Shown here: positions 44,697 to 52,753 of the stretch, piece after piece
How positions within the stretch are numbered: position 1 is the stretch's first letter
Layout of the letters: each line of letters begins with the position of its first letter
Source: Holzapfeliella saturejae
GTDB taxonomy: Bacteria; Bacillota; Bacilli; Lactobacillales; Lactobacillaceae
Length of the DNA stretch: 64,000 nt
Direction of reading: 5' to 3'
Assembly (NCBI RefSeq): GCF_037546065.1
Contig: NZ_JAWMWG010000001.1
Span: 248,001-312,000 of the forward strand
Notes under the pieces: model-generated
What the model saw: the letters and a program-made list of their open reading frames with translations, nothing else
What the model was told of the DNA's origin: nothing
Databases searched by the model: none
Translations under genes and position numbers: made by a program

Positions 44697-44900
44697 ATGA
44701 ATACACTTATCATTTTAGTTATTATTTTAATTTTAGCGTTTGGTATTTTTTCAACATATGTGTTTTCTTTAACTATTACAAGAGAAAAAGGTAAGTATAA
44801 GTCACAATATAATAAAAACGTTGATAATCGAAATTTTTCAAAGTGTTTTTTCTCAAATTTTCGGTATGAACTTTTATATATGATTAGTTACCTTTTATGA
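44697..44900 (+). CDS. small membrane peptide ORF of doubtful status
   Basis: 67 aa with one N-terminal membrane helix (LIILVIILILAFGIFSTYVF) and a polar tail that ends at the decayed kinase remnant. AAAAGGAG lies 8 nt upstream, so it is probably translated, but the C-terminal half looks like run-on into degenerate sequence. It may be the truncated first gene of a former pheromone locus. Confidence 0.45.
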   Translation: MNTLIILVIILILAFGIFSTYVFSLTITREKGKYKSQYNKNVDNRNFSKCFFSNFRYELLYMISYLL

Positions 44901-44980
44901 TGAGATAATTCAATATATTTAAAAAAGGTTTTTCTAAAAAAAGATATTTTTCAGCAAACATCAAAATTTTAGTTAATTAA
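44899..44980 (+). pseudogene. remnant of the 3' end of a GHKL histidine kinase gene
   Basis: The last 24 codons (from about 44909) read NIFKKGFSKKRYFSANIKILVN and a stop, against NILKTFSKKKDIFSANIKILVN at the end of the intact kinase at 46917-46980. DNA identity is high across about 64 bases, with small indels. Upstream, sequence similar to the GLVNIEEI block is broken by stops. It therefore derives from a related kinase whose body has been lost or replaced. Confidence 0.8.
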
Positions 44981-45054
44981 TGTGTCTTACTTTTTTTGGG
45001 TGGAGGGTCACGACATAAATTAATGTGGACATTTTTTATTTAGAATATTAAGCA

Positions 45055-45099
45055 TAAAAAAATAACCTTACAAATTATTAATGTAAGGTTATTTTTTGA
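45055..45099. terminator. bidirectional terminator
   Basis: AAAAAATAACCTTACA/TGTAAGGTTATTTTTT around an AATTATTAA loop. On the minus strand it follows the small gene at 45103-45273; on the plus strand it would stop read-through from the left. Confidence 0.9.
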
Positions 45100-45102
45100 C
45101 TA

Positions 45103-45273
45103 CTATTGTAATTTTTTTAAATCGTCTTTATCAACGAATAAGATAGTTTCGCCAGTTTCCATATCAACTTCTGCTTTCAAGTGAACTTGTTTACCTGGGA
45201 ATATCCTTGAAACACTATTAACTACAGATAATTGTCCGTTCATAGGTGTGAAAAGGTTAAATGTTTTTTTCAA
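45103..45273 (-). CDS. small protein of 56 aa, unknown, divergent from the pheromone operon
   Basis: I read this frame from the sequence: it begins with TTG, preceded by AAAGGAG with an 8-nt gap, and ends TAG just before a terminator. The translation starts MKKTFNLFTPMNGQLSVV, continues FPGKQVHLKAEVDMETG and ends LFVDKDDLKKLQ. It has no signal peptide or membrane helix. An internal ATG would give 46 aa. Strong ribosome site, own terminator and a palindrome upstream argue that it is real. It might regulate, or give immunity to, the adjacent peptide system; no family recognised. Confidence 0.65.
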   Translation of the reverse strand: MKKTFNLFTPMNGQLSVVNSVSRIFPGKQVHLKAEVDMETGETILFVDKDDLKKLQ

Positions 45274-45323
45274 TGTTAGAACTCCTTTGATTTTAAAAGA
45301 TAGTATTACTAAGATGATTACAA

Positions 45324-45337
45324 TTTATCATGATAAA
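45324..45337. promoter_or_regulatory. 14-bp palindrome upstream of the small divergent gene
   Basis: Perfect palindrome TTTATCATGATAAA, 51 bp ahead of the TTG start at 45273 and in the 282-bp gap to the pheromone gene. It is likely an operator. Confidence 0.5.
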
Positions 45338-45425
45338 GCGTATGAGTTATTTAAAAGTCTTAAGTTGGGGGAATAACTATCTTGAAGACACTAATTTATT
45401 AATAAATATCTTAATTAGGGAAATC

Positions 45426-45439
45426 ACAGTCCTGACTGT
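45426..45439. promoter_or_regulatory. inverted repeat in the pheromone promoter region
   Basis: ACAGTC-CT-GACTGT, a perfect 6-bp inverted repeat, 18 bp before the first LytTR-type repeat. Confidence 0.4.
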
Positions 45440-45456
45440 TAAAATGTTTAAAAATA

Positions 45457-45525
45457 ATCTTGAATGTCGTTTTTTGTATCTTGAACATTTTATTTTTCTT
45501 AATGTGTTAAAATTCATACTATAAA
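45457..45525 (+). promoter_or_regulatory. candidate LytTR-regulated promoter of the pheromone operon
   Basis: Two direct repeats, ATCTTGAATGT (45457-45467) and ATCTTGAACAT (45478-45488), start exactly 21 bp apart, the two-helical-turn spacing used by LytTR-family activators. A -10-like TACTAT/TATAAA lies at 45517-45525, with no good -35. The peptide gene starts 31 nt later. The repeat word differs from known AgrA and PlnC boxes, so the assignment rests on spacing and position. Confidence 0.65.
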
Positions 45526-45555
45526 ATGATATTCAATAAAAGGAGAAATAGAAGT

Positions 45556-45678
45556 ATGGAAAAATTGACTAAAGAGGAATTATTAAAGATTACTGGTGGG
45601 CATATAACTATGAGAGATTCGCAAAGTAGTCCGAATAACCTATGGCAGTGTGTATTTTCATTATTTAAGAATTGTTAG
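45556..45678 (+). CDS. double-glycine-leader peptide (pheromone or bacteriocin precursor)
   Basis: 40-aa precursor with a 15-residue leader MEKLTKEELLKITGG that fits the C39-exporter leader consensus at every key place: Leu-12, Glu-8, Leu-7, Ile-4, Gly-2, Gly-1. Cleavage would release 25 residues starting HITMRDSQSS and ending in CVFSLFKNC. The two Cys (mature 17 and 25) could close a 9-residue disulfide ring, next to the aromatic stretch LWQ. AAGGAGAA lies 11-16 nt upstream. The kinase gene starts 12 nt after the stop, so it is probably the inducing peptide of this two-component system. Confidence 0.9.
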   Translation: MEKLTKEELLKITGGHITMRDSQSSPNNLWQCVFSLFKNC

Positions 45679-45690
45679 TACGGTAGAAAA

Positions 45691-46980
45691 ATGGTAACTG
45701 ATACGAAGCTTTTTATCTTACGATATTTTTTTCTGATGATATTATATCCTATAACAGTAGTTGTTCTTCTAAAAAATAGGGTTACGGTTAAAAAGATTAT
45801 TTTATTGGTACTTTCCTGGGCACCAATCTTCCTGTTATTGATGATTGGTGACGTATTTAACGTAGTAATGGCCATAGGATTGTATGCTATCTTTAAAAGT
45901 CACAAACCTGATTTATTTGTATTTAATAGTATTATATTAGCAATAGAGTTATGTGATCTAGTGTATTTTTCAACCGAGATAATATTAAAAAATTCTATCT
46001 ATAGTATACCTAATATAGGTGATGTAGGAATTGTTAGTAGTACAGTATTAACTAATAGCCTACTATTGATGATACTTTTATATATAATTAAAAAAGTAAA
46101 TTTAATAACTATTATTCATGATAAGAGTAATGGACTACTATCTTCGTTAATGCTTTATTTATATGTTGTGACTAGAGCTGCTATTTTCATTAGTGGTTAT
46201 TTTGGTGTTTTCGCTACTACTATAACAATTATTAATATCATATTAATTGTTCAAGCCGTTTTCACGGTTATTGTATTTTTGATTACTTCACATAATCAAC
46301 AAAAGAAATACGATTTTAAACTCTTGAAAAAGCAATTTGATACTTTGAATGACTACACAGCAGAGCTAGAACATAGCCAAGAAGTTAATGCTAAATTCAA
46401 ACACGACTATAAAAATTTATTATTGAGCCTAAAAGGTTCAGTAGAAAGTGATAATAGTTCTGAACTGATTAATACTGTTTCCGATTTAGAACAATACTCA
46501 GATAATTATTTCAAAAAAATAGAAGTTGACTTTAGACACTGTCAAAATATTAAAAATGATTATTTGAAGAGTTTGATTATTTCTAAACTATCAAAAGCCA
46601 AACAAAAAGAGATAGCTTGTCATTTTGAATGTGAAATGGTGGTTGATAAGATGCCAATTGATCAATTTGATTGCGTTAGAATGTTTGGCATTGTTTTAGA
46701 TAATGCTATTGAAGCTGCCGTAGAAACCGCTCATCCAAGAATTGATATCATGTTGTATCAAGATGATCATCAATTAGAGTTTTGGGTAAGAAATAATTAT
46801 GTAGCTAATACAGTTGATTTGAAATCATTAAGACAAGCGAATGTTTCGACTAAAGCAGGACATTCTGGATTAGGATTAGTTAATATTGAAGAGATTAGTC
46901 AAAAACATCCTAATATTTTAAAAACTTTTTCTAAGAAAAAAGATATTTTTTCAGCAAACATTAAAATTTTAGTTAATTAA
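45691..46980 (+). CDS. GHKL sensor histidine kinase (AgrC/PlnB type), pheromone receptor
   Basis: 429 aa. Six or seven membrane helices fill residues 1-205, the peptide-sensing half of HPK10 kinases. A coiled segment follows, then the phospho-acceptor His238 in FKHDYKNLLLSLKG, the N-box VLDNAIEAAVE and the G-box GHSGLGLVNIEE. The gene lies between peptide and regulator genes, the usual order of class II bacteriocin or pheromone circuits. Its last 64 bp are repeated 2 kb upstream as a remnant. The ribosome site is poor (GGTAG), so translation may be coupled to the peptide gene. Confidence 0.92.
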   Translation: MVTDTKLFILRYFFLMILYPITVVVLLKNRVTVKKIILLVLSWAPIFLLLMIGDVFNVVMAIGLYAIFKSHKPDLFVFNSIILAIELCDLVYFSTEIILKNSIYSIPNIGDVGIVSSTVLTNSLLLMILLYIIKKVNLITIIHDKSNGLLSSLMLYLYVVTRAAIFISGYFGVFATTITIINIILIVQAVFTVIVFLITSHNQQKKYDFKLLKKQFDTLNDYTAELEHSQEVNAKFKHDYKNLLLSLKGSVESDNSSELINTVSDLEQYSDNYFKKIEVDFRHCQNIKNDYLKSLIISKLSKAKQKEIACHFECEMVVDKMPIDQFDCVRMFGIVLDNAIEAAVETAHPRIDIMLYQDDHQLEFWVRNNYVANTVDLKSLRQANVSTKAGHSGLGLVNIEEISQKHPNILKTFSKKKDIFSANIKILVN

Positions 46981-46996
46981 TAGAAGGGAACGAGCA

Positions 46997-47740
46997 ATGT
47001 CTTATCCAATTATAATCTGTGAGGATAATCCTGTTCAGTTAAAACAAGTTGAAAAGACGATAACGAATTATCTATTATTTCATGAAGGAAATTTTGAGAT
47101 TAAATTGGCGACACAAAGTCCCGATGACGTTATACATTATTTATCACAAAACGAAGTTTCAGACGGTATATTTTTGCTAGATATTGACTTGAATCACTCA
47201 GTTAATGGAATTGAATTGGCTGTTCAAATTAGACAGTCATGTGTGGATGCAAAAATTATTTTTATCACAACCCATGACGAGTTAATGCCTTTAACCTTAC
47301 AAAGAAAAGTCGAACCTTTAGGCTTTATAGCTAAAGATCAAGCATTAGACGTGTTTAGAGATGAAATCCTAGAGCTTTTAATTTTAGCTAAAGCAAGAAA
47401 TGACAAGTCCAATACTGATAAAAATCAGAGTTTTAATTTTTCCATTGCTAATCAAACATTTTCAATTAATAAAGATGAAATATTATCGATTGAAACCTCA
47501 ACTATTCCGCATAAAATCGTCTTATATACGATTGACGAGCAACATGAGTTTTATGATAAATTATCTGAAATATCTGCTAAACATCCTGAACTGTTCAAAA
47601 TTAGTCGATCATGTTTAATTAACTTAGATAATATTGAAACGGTTAATCATCATGATAGAGAAATCACTTTTACAAATGGGATGACACGATATTATTCAAT
47701 TGGAAAAAGTAAAAAATTGAAAAATGCAATGAAACGATAG
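46997..47740 (+). CDS. LytTR-family response regulator (AgrA/PlnC type)
   Basis: 247 aa with a receiver domain (EDN acidic pocket, phospho-acceptor Asp62 in FLLDIDLN, and Lys in GFIAKDQ) and a C-terminal LytTR DNA-binding domain (ILSIETSTIPHKIVLYT, FKISRSCLINLDNIE, RYYSIGKSKKLKNAM). It should bind the direct repeats upstream of the peptide gene. AAGGGA lies upstream, 16 nt after the kinase. A terminator follows, so the exporter is a separate or read-through unit. Confidence 0.93.
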   Translation: MSYPIIICEDNPVQLKQVEKTITNYLLFHEGNFEIKLATQSPDDVIHYLSQNEVSDGIFLLDIDLNHSVNGIELAVQIRQSCVDAKIIFITTHDELMPLTLQRKVEPLGFIAKDQALDVFRDEILELLILAKARNDKSNTDKNQSFNFSIANQTFSINKDEILSIETSTIPHKIVLYTIDEQHEFYDKLSEISAKHPELFKISRSCLINLDNIETVNHHDREITFTNGMTRYYSIGKSKKLKNAMKR

Positions 47741-47765
47741 GTGTCTAACTAACGCCTATTTTTTA
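47737..47765 (+). terminator. terminator between the response regulator and exporter genes
   Basis: ATAGGTGT/ACGCCTAT (one G-U pair) with a T run. The exporter gene starts 25 nt later, so partial read-through is likely. Confidence 0.75.
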
Positions 47766-47789
47766 TGGTCTTAGAGGAGGAAGAAAAGA

Positions 47790-49938
47790 ATGAAAGAAAA
47801 GCAGTCATTTATAAGACAACATGAACAAAAAGATTGTGGAGTTGCCTGTTTAGCGATGATTCTAAAAACATATCAAACAGACGTGTTATTTTCTGAATTA
47901 AGAGAATTATCTGGCACAAATTTAGAGGGAACAACAGCTCTAGGATTGAAAAAGACTCTAGAAGCTTTCAATTTTAAATGTGATGCTTTTAAAGCTGATG
48001 AATCAGTATGGCAAAATAATGAATTAAAATTCCCTTTGATTGCAAACCTAGTTGTTGATAATCAATATACACATTATGTTGTTATTTACGGTATCAAGAA
48101 AAATAAACTGATAATAGGTGATCCTGCTCAAGGAAAAGTTGAAAAAACAATTGAGGAATTCAATCAAGAATGGACGGGGATTTTACTTTTTGCTACTCCC
48201 AATGAAGACTATCAACCTGTACAACGAAAAAAATATCGCCTATCTTCATTTATGCCTTTAGTTATGCAGCAAAAGAAACTACTCTCTTTAATCGTTATCC
48301 TATCTATTTGTATAACGATGCTCGGAATTGCTTCTTCTTATTACTTTCAAAGTATTATTGATTTTCTAGTTCCTCGACAAGAAATTAATTTACTAAATAT
48401 TATTTCGATAGGTATGATTACAGTTTATGTAGTGAAGACATTATTTGAATATTTACGTAATCTTTTGATGACTAAACTAGGTCAAAAAATGAGTTTAACT
48501 ATCATTTTGGACTATTTAAAGCATGTCCTAAGACTACCTATGAGCTTCTTTAATACGAGAAAATCTGGAGACATTATTTCTAGATTCTTAGATGCTAATA
48601 AAATTATCGATGCACTAGCTAATATTAGTTTATCAATGATTTTAGACTTAGGAATGGTGATTATCATTGGGATAACATTACTTGTTCAAAATAGTACTTT
48701 GTTTTTGATTGTTTTAGGAACACTACCTTTTTATATGGTTGCTATCTTAGCCTTTGTTAAAAAGTCAGATAGAGCAAATCAAGAAGAGATGTCTGCTAGT
48801 TCTGAACTTAATTCTAATATTATTGAAGCGTTTAATGGTGTTGAGACTATTAAAGCTTATAACGGGGAACAGGTAGTAGATGATAAGGTTACACAATTAT
48901 TTAAAAAAGCTTTGAACAAATCATATGACAACAATAAATTAAATAATCTACAGCAAACTTCCAAACAATTAATACAGTTGATCAGTAGTGTGCTAATTTT
49001 ATGGATTGGTTCCTATTATGTGATGAACACTACCATTAGTTTAGGACAGCTAATTACGTTTAATGCTCTATTAGTCTTCTTTACAGAACCTTTGCAGAAT
49101 ATCATAAACTTACAAGCAAAATTGCAAACTGCAAAAGTCGCTACACAAAGATTATCTGAAGTTTTATCAATTGAACGTGAACAAAGTCATAACGAAACAA
49201 AAGTAAAAGTTGATACATTTAATCAAGATATCGCAATTAACAACGTTTCTTTTTCTTATAAAATGGGAAATAATACTTTGAATAATATTAATTTTAAGAT
49301 TGCTGCTAAAAGTAAGGTTTCCTTATTGGGACTTAGTGGATCTGGAAAATCTACTTTGGCTAAAATTTTAGTTAACTTTTTTGAACCCTCAACTGGTAAT
49401 GTGAGTTATGGCCATTATAAAAGTTCAGATATTAATAATTCCCAGTTAAGAACCCATGTTACTTATATTCCCCAAGAATCTTTCTTTTTTAGAGGAACAA
49501 TACTAGAAAACTTAACCTTTGGTTTAGATGTCATACCGACTTTAGAAGAAATTAAAGAAGTTTGTGACAGAGTAAAACTAAGTGACTTTATTCAACAACA
49601 GGAATTACAACTAGGAACGATATTAGAAGAAGGGGCTTCTAACTTATCTGGGGGGACAAAAGCAAAGAATAGCCATAGCTAGAGCTTTACTCAAAAAATC
49701 CAATGTTTTAATACTAGATGAGGCAACAAGTGGTTTAGATGCTTTAATAGAAAAAGAAATTACTGACTACCTGCTATCATTAAATCAAAAAACAATTATT
49801 TTTATTTCACATCACTTACCTGTAGCTAAAAAATGTGATCAGGTTTTAGTTTTAGATAAAGGAAAATTAGTTGAACAGGGTAGTCACAGTGAGTTAATTA
49901 AGCAGGAACATCTGTATCATCAATTATATAACATATAA
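47790..49938 (+). pseudogene. C39-peptidase ABC exporter of double-glycine peptides, frameshifted
   Basis: With one base removed the gene encodes 715 aa, normal for a peptidase-containing transporter. N-terminal C39 protease: Cys16 (QKDCGVACLAM), His95 (YTHYVV), Asp111 (IGDPA). Six membrane helices, then an ATPase with Walker A GLSGSGKST. The signature should read NLSGGQKQRIAIARALL, but six G at 49650-49655, instead of five, shift the frame to a stop at 49680-49682. The second frame resumes perfectly with ILDEATSGLD and ISHHLP and ends at 49938. The 630-aa product lacks the signature, Walker B and switch, so export should fail unless slippage corrects it. Confidence 0.9.
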
Positions 49939-50017
49939 AAAAGGTATAAGTAATGCTACATGCCATTGAATTTGAATTTCTTCGATGCTATAGTAGCTGA
50001 GAAATGGAGGAGTAGAA

Positions 50018-50632
50018 ATGAAAAAGAAAACGATTGTAATAACAGTATTAGCTGCCGTGACTTTGCTATTGGGGACGATATCTACTGGTGTTATGGCGAA
50101 TGATTATTTGAATAGACACCAGTCGCCATTAAACAAGTTTGTTGATTACCCTTATAATGGTAATATTGCGATTAAAACTGCAAAACCCACTGAAAAAATA
50201 ACACTGGCTGATGTGCAACCTAAGCCTAATAACATCGCAATTGCAGAGTCAATTTATCAAGATTTAACCACAAGGTATCCCAACCATAAAATTGATGTCT
50301 ATTTGATAACAGGTGGTCAGTATAAAGATATGGTAGAACCACAACCACAGCAACAATTTATTACTGTAGATTTTGACCAAGAACTGATAAGACAGTTACT
50401 AGCTAATCAACAAGAATTAGTTAAGTTGAATAACTATGTTGCCGAAAAAGCTCAGCAATTAGATGATAGTTTGAAATATGGCAATCCGATTTCTAATGAT
50501 CAAATTATTATTGACAATTCATTCAATCGTAATCTGCTAGACAGATCAGCTGCAGATTATCCCACATTTAATATTCAACATTCAAAACACACTAATATTC
50601 AAAAAATGTTAGGTGGAACTTATTACGAGTAA
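50018..50632 (+). CDS. secreted protein of unknown function next to the pheromone system
   Basis: 204 aa with a clear signal peptide (MKKKTIVITVLAAVTLLLGT, cleavage probable after VMA near 28). The exported part is polar, rich in Asn, Gln and Asp, without Cys, and no domain is recognised. AATGGAGGAG lies upstream, and ATGCTATAGTAGC contains a -10-like TATAGT about 30 nt before the start without a matching -35. Its own terminator follows. The position behind the exporter makes it a possible output gene of the pheromone circuit. Confidence 0.75.
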   Translation: MKKKTIVITVLAAVTLLLGTISTGVMANDYLNRHQSPLNKFVDYPYNGNIAIKTAKPTEKITLADVQPKPNNIAIAESIYQDLTTRYPNHKIDVYLITGGQYKDMVEPQPQQQFITVDFDQELIRQLLANQQELVKLNNYVAEKAQQLDDSLKYGNPISNDQIIIDNSFNRNLLDRSAADYPTFNIQHSKHTNIQKMLGGTYYE

Positions 50633-50656
50633 AAGGCCGATATAGGCCTTTTTATA
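50631..50656 (+). terminator. terminator after the secreted protein gene
   Basis: AAAAGGCC/GGCCTTTT with a six-base loop and a T-rich tail. Confidence 0.8.
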
Positions 50657-50687
50657 TTTCATTTAAAAGTTGGGAAGGGGTTAACTT

Positions 50688-51038
50688 ATGTCTAAAAAAC
50701 TATTATTTGGTTTTATTCTAGGAATTATTGCAATAGCTACTTTTGGAAGTCTTTTCTATTTAACTATCAACATGTTCTTGATAGTGCCTTCAATGCTAGT
50801 TTTATTTTTGGCTAGATATGGTTATGATAAAAATAATGAAGAAACAAGACAAAAAAGAATTTACTATATTCCAAGTCTATACTTATTTGTACTGATTTTT
50901 GTTCTGACAATCATTATCTTAGGATTGTCATTTTATTATCAACTTCGCTTATTATTCGTGATAGCATATGTCGTTACAATAGGATTATCTCTGTATGGCA
51001 TGATAAAAGAGATTAAAACAGGTGACATCTATGATTGA
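50688..51038 (+). CDS. small membrane protein, unknown function
   Basis: 116 aa with four membrane helices (about 4-24, 26-42, 65-85, 88-106) and a short charged loop between the second and third. GGGAAGGGG lies upstream. It resembles the small immunity-like or hypothetical membrane proteins often found near peptide systems, but no family is recognised. Confidence 0.65.
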   Translation: MSKKLLFGFILGIIAIATFGSLFYLTINMFLIVPSMLVLFLARYGYDKNNEETRQKRIYYIPSLYLFVLIFVLTIIILGLSFYYQLRLLFVIAYVVTIGLSLYGMIKEIKTGDIYD

Positions 51039-51082
51039 TTAAAGTTAATATAGTTGTAGAACACAGACTTAGAGGAGTAAAT

Positions 51083-52009
51083 ATGTCACTTTATCAATTT
51101 AAAAATAATCAACTAACGCGTCTAAAAGCCATTCCATTTAAAGTTGAAAAAGAAATTCAGCGTTTAGTCGAGGAAAATACTGAAGTTTTGCTGGGATTAA
51201 CTTTTTTAGCGACTGAGTTTCACGTGGAACATTATCGCTTAGATACGGTTGCCTTTGATGAAACAACTAATAGTTTTGTAATTATTGAGTATAAAAACGA
51301 TACTAAATATAGTGTGATTGACCAGAGATATGCTTATTTGAATACATTACTCAACCATAAAGCAGATTTTGTTTTGCTATATAACGAGGTTCATAACACG
51401 CATAGACGCGTGGATGAATTCAATTTCGAACAGACCAAAATTAACTTTATTACCAAAGGGTATACGAATTATCAGTTAGATGCAGTGAATAATCCAGAGT
51501 TGCCAATTGATTTATATCAAATCAAGCAATTTGAGAATGGTCAAATTCAACTTGATTATATTGAAAAAACAAAGCCAGCAAAGGTGGCTAAAAGTCAAAC
51601 AACGTTAACTAAAGAGCAAGTTAACTTTACACAGATTAGTGAATTGAAAAACTATACTGAAGCGGATATGTTGAAGAAAGGTTCAGATGAAACAAACGAC
51701 TTGTATCAGGAATTGAAAATCGAAATTTTGGATTTGAATCCCAATATTTCAATCAAAGCTCATAAAACTTATCTGGCTTTTTTGATTAATGATAAGGACT
51801 TCTGTGATATCACCATTCAAAAGAAGCAATTGAAGTTATTCTTGAATATGAAATTTGGTCAATTAAATGATAAACTTGACTATGCTCGAGATATGCGAAA
51901 TATTGGTAAATATGGGAATGGGGATTATGAAGTGACATTCAATAATCATACTGATTTACCTTATATTATCGACTTAATAAAACAATCTATGATAAAAAAT
52001 GATCAGTAA
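51083..52009 (+). CDS. PD-(D/E)XK-like protein with C-terminal DUF5655
   Basis: 308 aa. The N-terminal half has a nuclease-like core: Glu in LVEENTEVLLG, Asp in YRLDTVAF and the EYK triad in VIIEYKND, resembling the PD-(D/E)XK fold. The C-terminal half (about 200-305) resembles DUF5655: LKIEILDLNPNISIKAHKTYLAF, RDMRNIGKYGNGDYEV. AGAGGAG lies 5 nt before ATG 51083; the frame is open to a TTG at 51035. Function unknown; a DNA-related role is inferred from the core. Confidence 0.78.
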   Translation: MSLYQFKNNQLTRLKAIPFKVEKEIQRLVEENTEVLLGLTFLATEFHVEHYRLDTVAFDETTNSFVIIEYKNDTKYSVIDQRYAYLNTLLNHKADFVLLYNEVHNTHRRVDEFNFEQTKINFITKGYTNYQLDAVNNPELPIDLYQIKQFENGQIQLDYIEKTKPAKVAKSQTTLTKEQVNFTQISELKNYTEADMLKKGSDETNDLYQELKIEILDLNPNISIKAHKTYLAFLINDKDFCDITIQKKQLKLFLNMKFGQLNDKLDYARDMRNIGKYGNGDYEVTFNNHTDLPYIIDLIKQSMIKNDQ

Positions 52010-52046
52010 AAAACCTTTAGACAATAGTCTAAAGGCTTTTATTTTT
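52010..52046 (+). terminator. terminator after the DUF5655 gene
   Basis: AAAACCTTTAGAC/GTCTAAAGGCTTTT with a four-base loop and T tail. Confidence 0.85.
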
Positions 52047-52075
52047 TGTGAAAATAGTTAGGGATTGTATAGGAA

Positions 52076-52753
52076 TTAATTGTTCAATTTATTATTTATT
52101 CTCGAACCTTTTTTGCTTATATTCGGTGTTTTTTCTTTAAATAAAATAACTGCAACTTTGTACAATGTCGTAACACCATATGTTACTTCTAAACATACAA
52201 CGGTTAAGCCAAGCACCAATCCTAAATTATAGCTGACACCAAGGTGAGAATTGGCATGCACGAGGTTATTAGCAGATATGCCTCCTATCAATACATTGGT
52301 TATTAAAATTGGTATTAAAAATCCTAAATGTGTTATGTATATGGATAGATTTTTTATAATATTTTGAGAATAATTTTTAATGATTCTATTTAAATACACT
52401 GTCAAAATAATAAGAAGAGGTGTGTTAATAAAAGTATGTACACAGTCCATTAAAGTTAAGTAGCCAATGATTAACGATATGGTTTCTATGATAGAAATGA
52501 TTTTAATTTTCAAAAGCTGTTTCTGTTTTAATTCAAACATATCAAAATTGATTTCTTTTTTTGTATTGAGAAGAGAGTCAGAATTGATATTAAATAATTG
52601 TTCAATAGCTTTAACTAAATAATAATCAGGAATTCCACGATTATTTTCCCAAGCAGAAATCGTTTTACGAGAAACATTGAGTTTATTTGCGAGCTGATTT
52701 TGAGTTAGATTATGATAGCTTCTGATATATTTGATTTTCTCACTAAATTCGAT
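52076..52753 (-). CDS. XRE-family regulator with membrane domain, non-ATG start
   Basis: The frame reads EFSEKIKYIRSYHNLTQNQL, then a helix-turn-helix (ANKLNVSRKTISAWENNRGIP), a linker, and three or four membrane helices from about residue 80 on, 225 aa in all. No ATG, GTG or TTG precedes the HTH; an in-frame stop lies at the ribosome site. AAAAGGAG (52763-52770) is 9 nt from an ATC at 52751-52753, exactly where the initiator Met is expected. It either starts at ATC or has lost its start, leaving a 154-aa membrane part from the ATG at 52540. It faces away from the promoter of the SLAP-like genes. Confidence 0.75.
   Translation of the reverse strand: MEFSEKIKYIRSYHNLTQNQLANKLNVSRKTISAWENNRGIPDYYLVKAIEQLFNINSDSLLNTKKEINFDMFELKQKQLLKIKIISIIETISLIIGYLTLMDCVHTFINTPLLIILTVYLNRIIKNYSQNIIKNLSIYITHLGFLIPILITNVLIGGISANNLVHANSHLGVSYNLGLVLGLTVVCLEVTYGVTTLYKVAVILFKEKTPNISKKGSRINNKLNN

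Noticed and set aside
45330..45524. 64-codon open frame upstream of the pheromone gene
   Set aside because: No ribosome site, start inside a palindrome, composition of non-coding DNA, and it covers the promoter repeats.
49640..49700. Programmed ribosomal frameshifting in the exporter gene
   Set aside because: The G run lacks a recognisable slippery heptamer with a stimulatory stem, and a -1/+2 product is not known in this family; mutation, slippage or read error is simpler.
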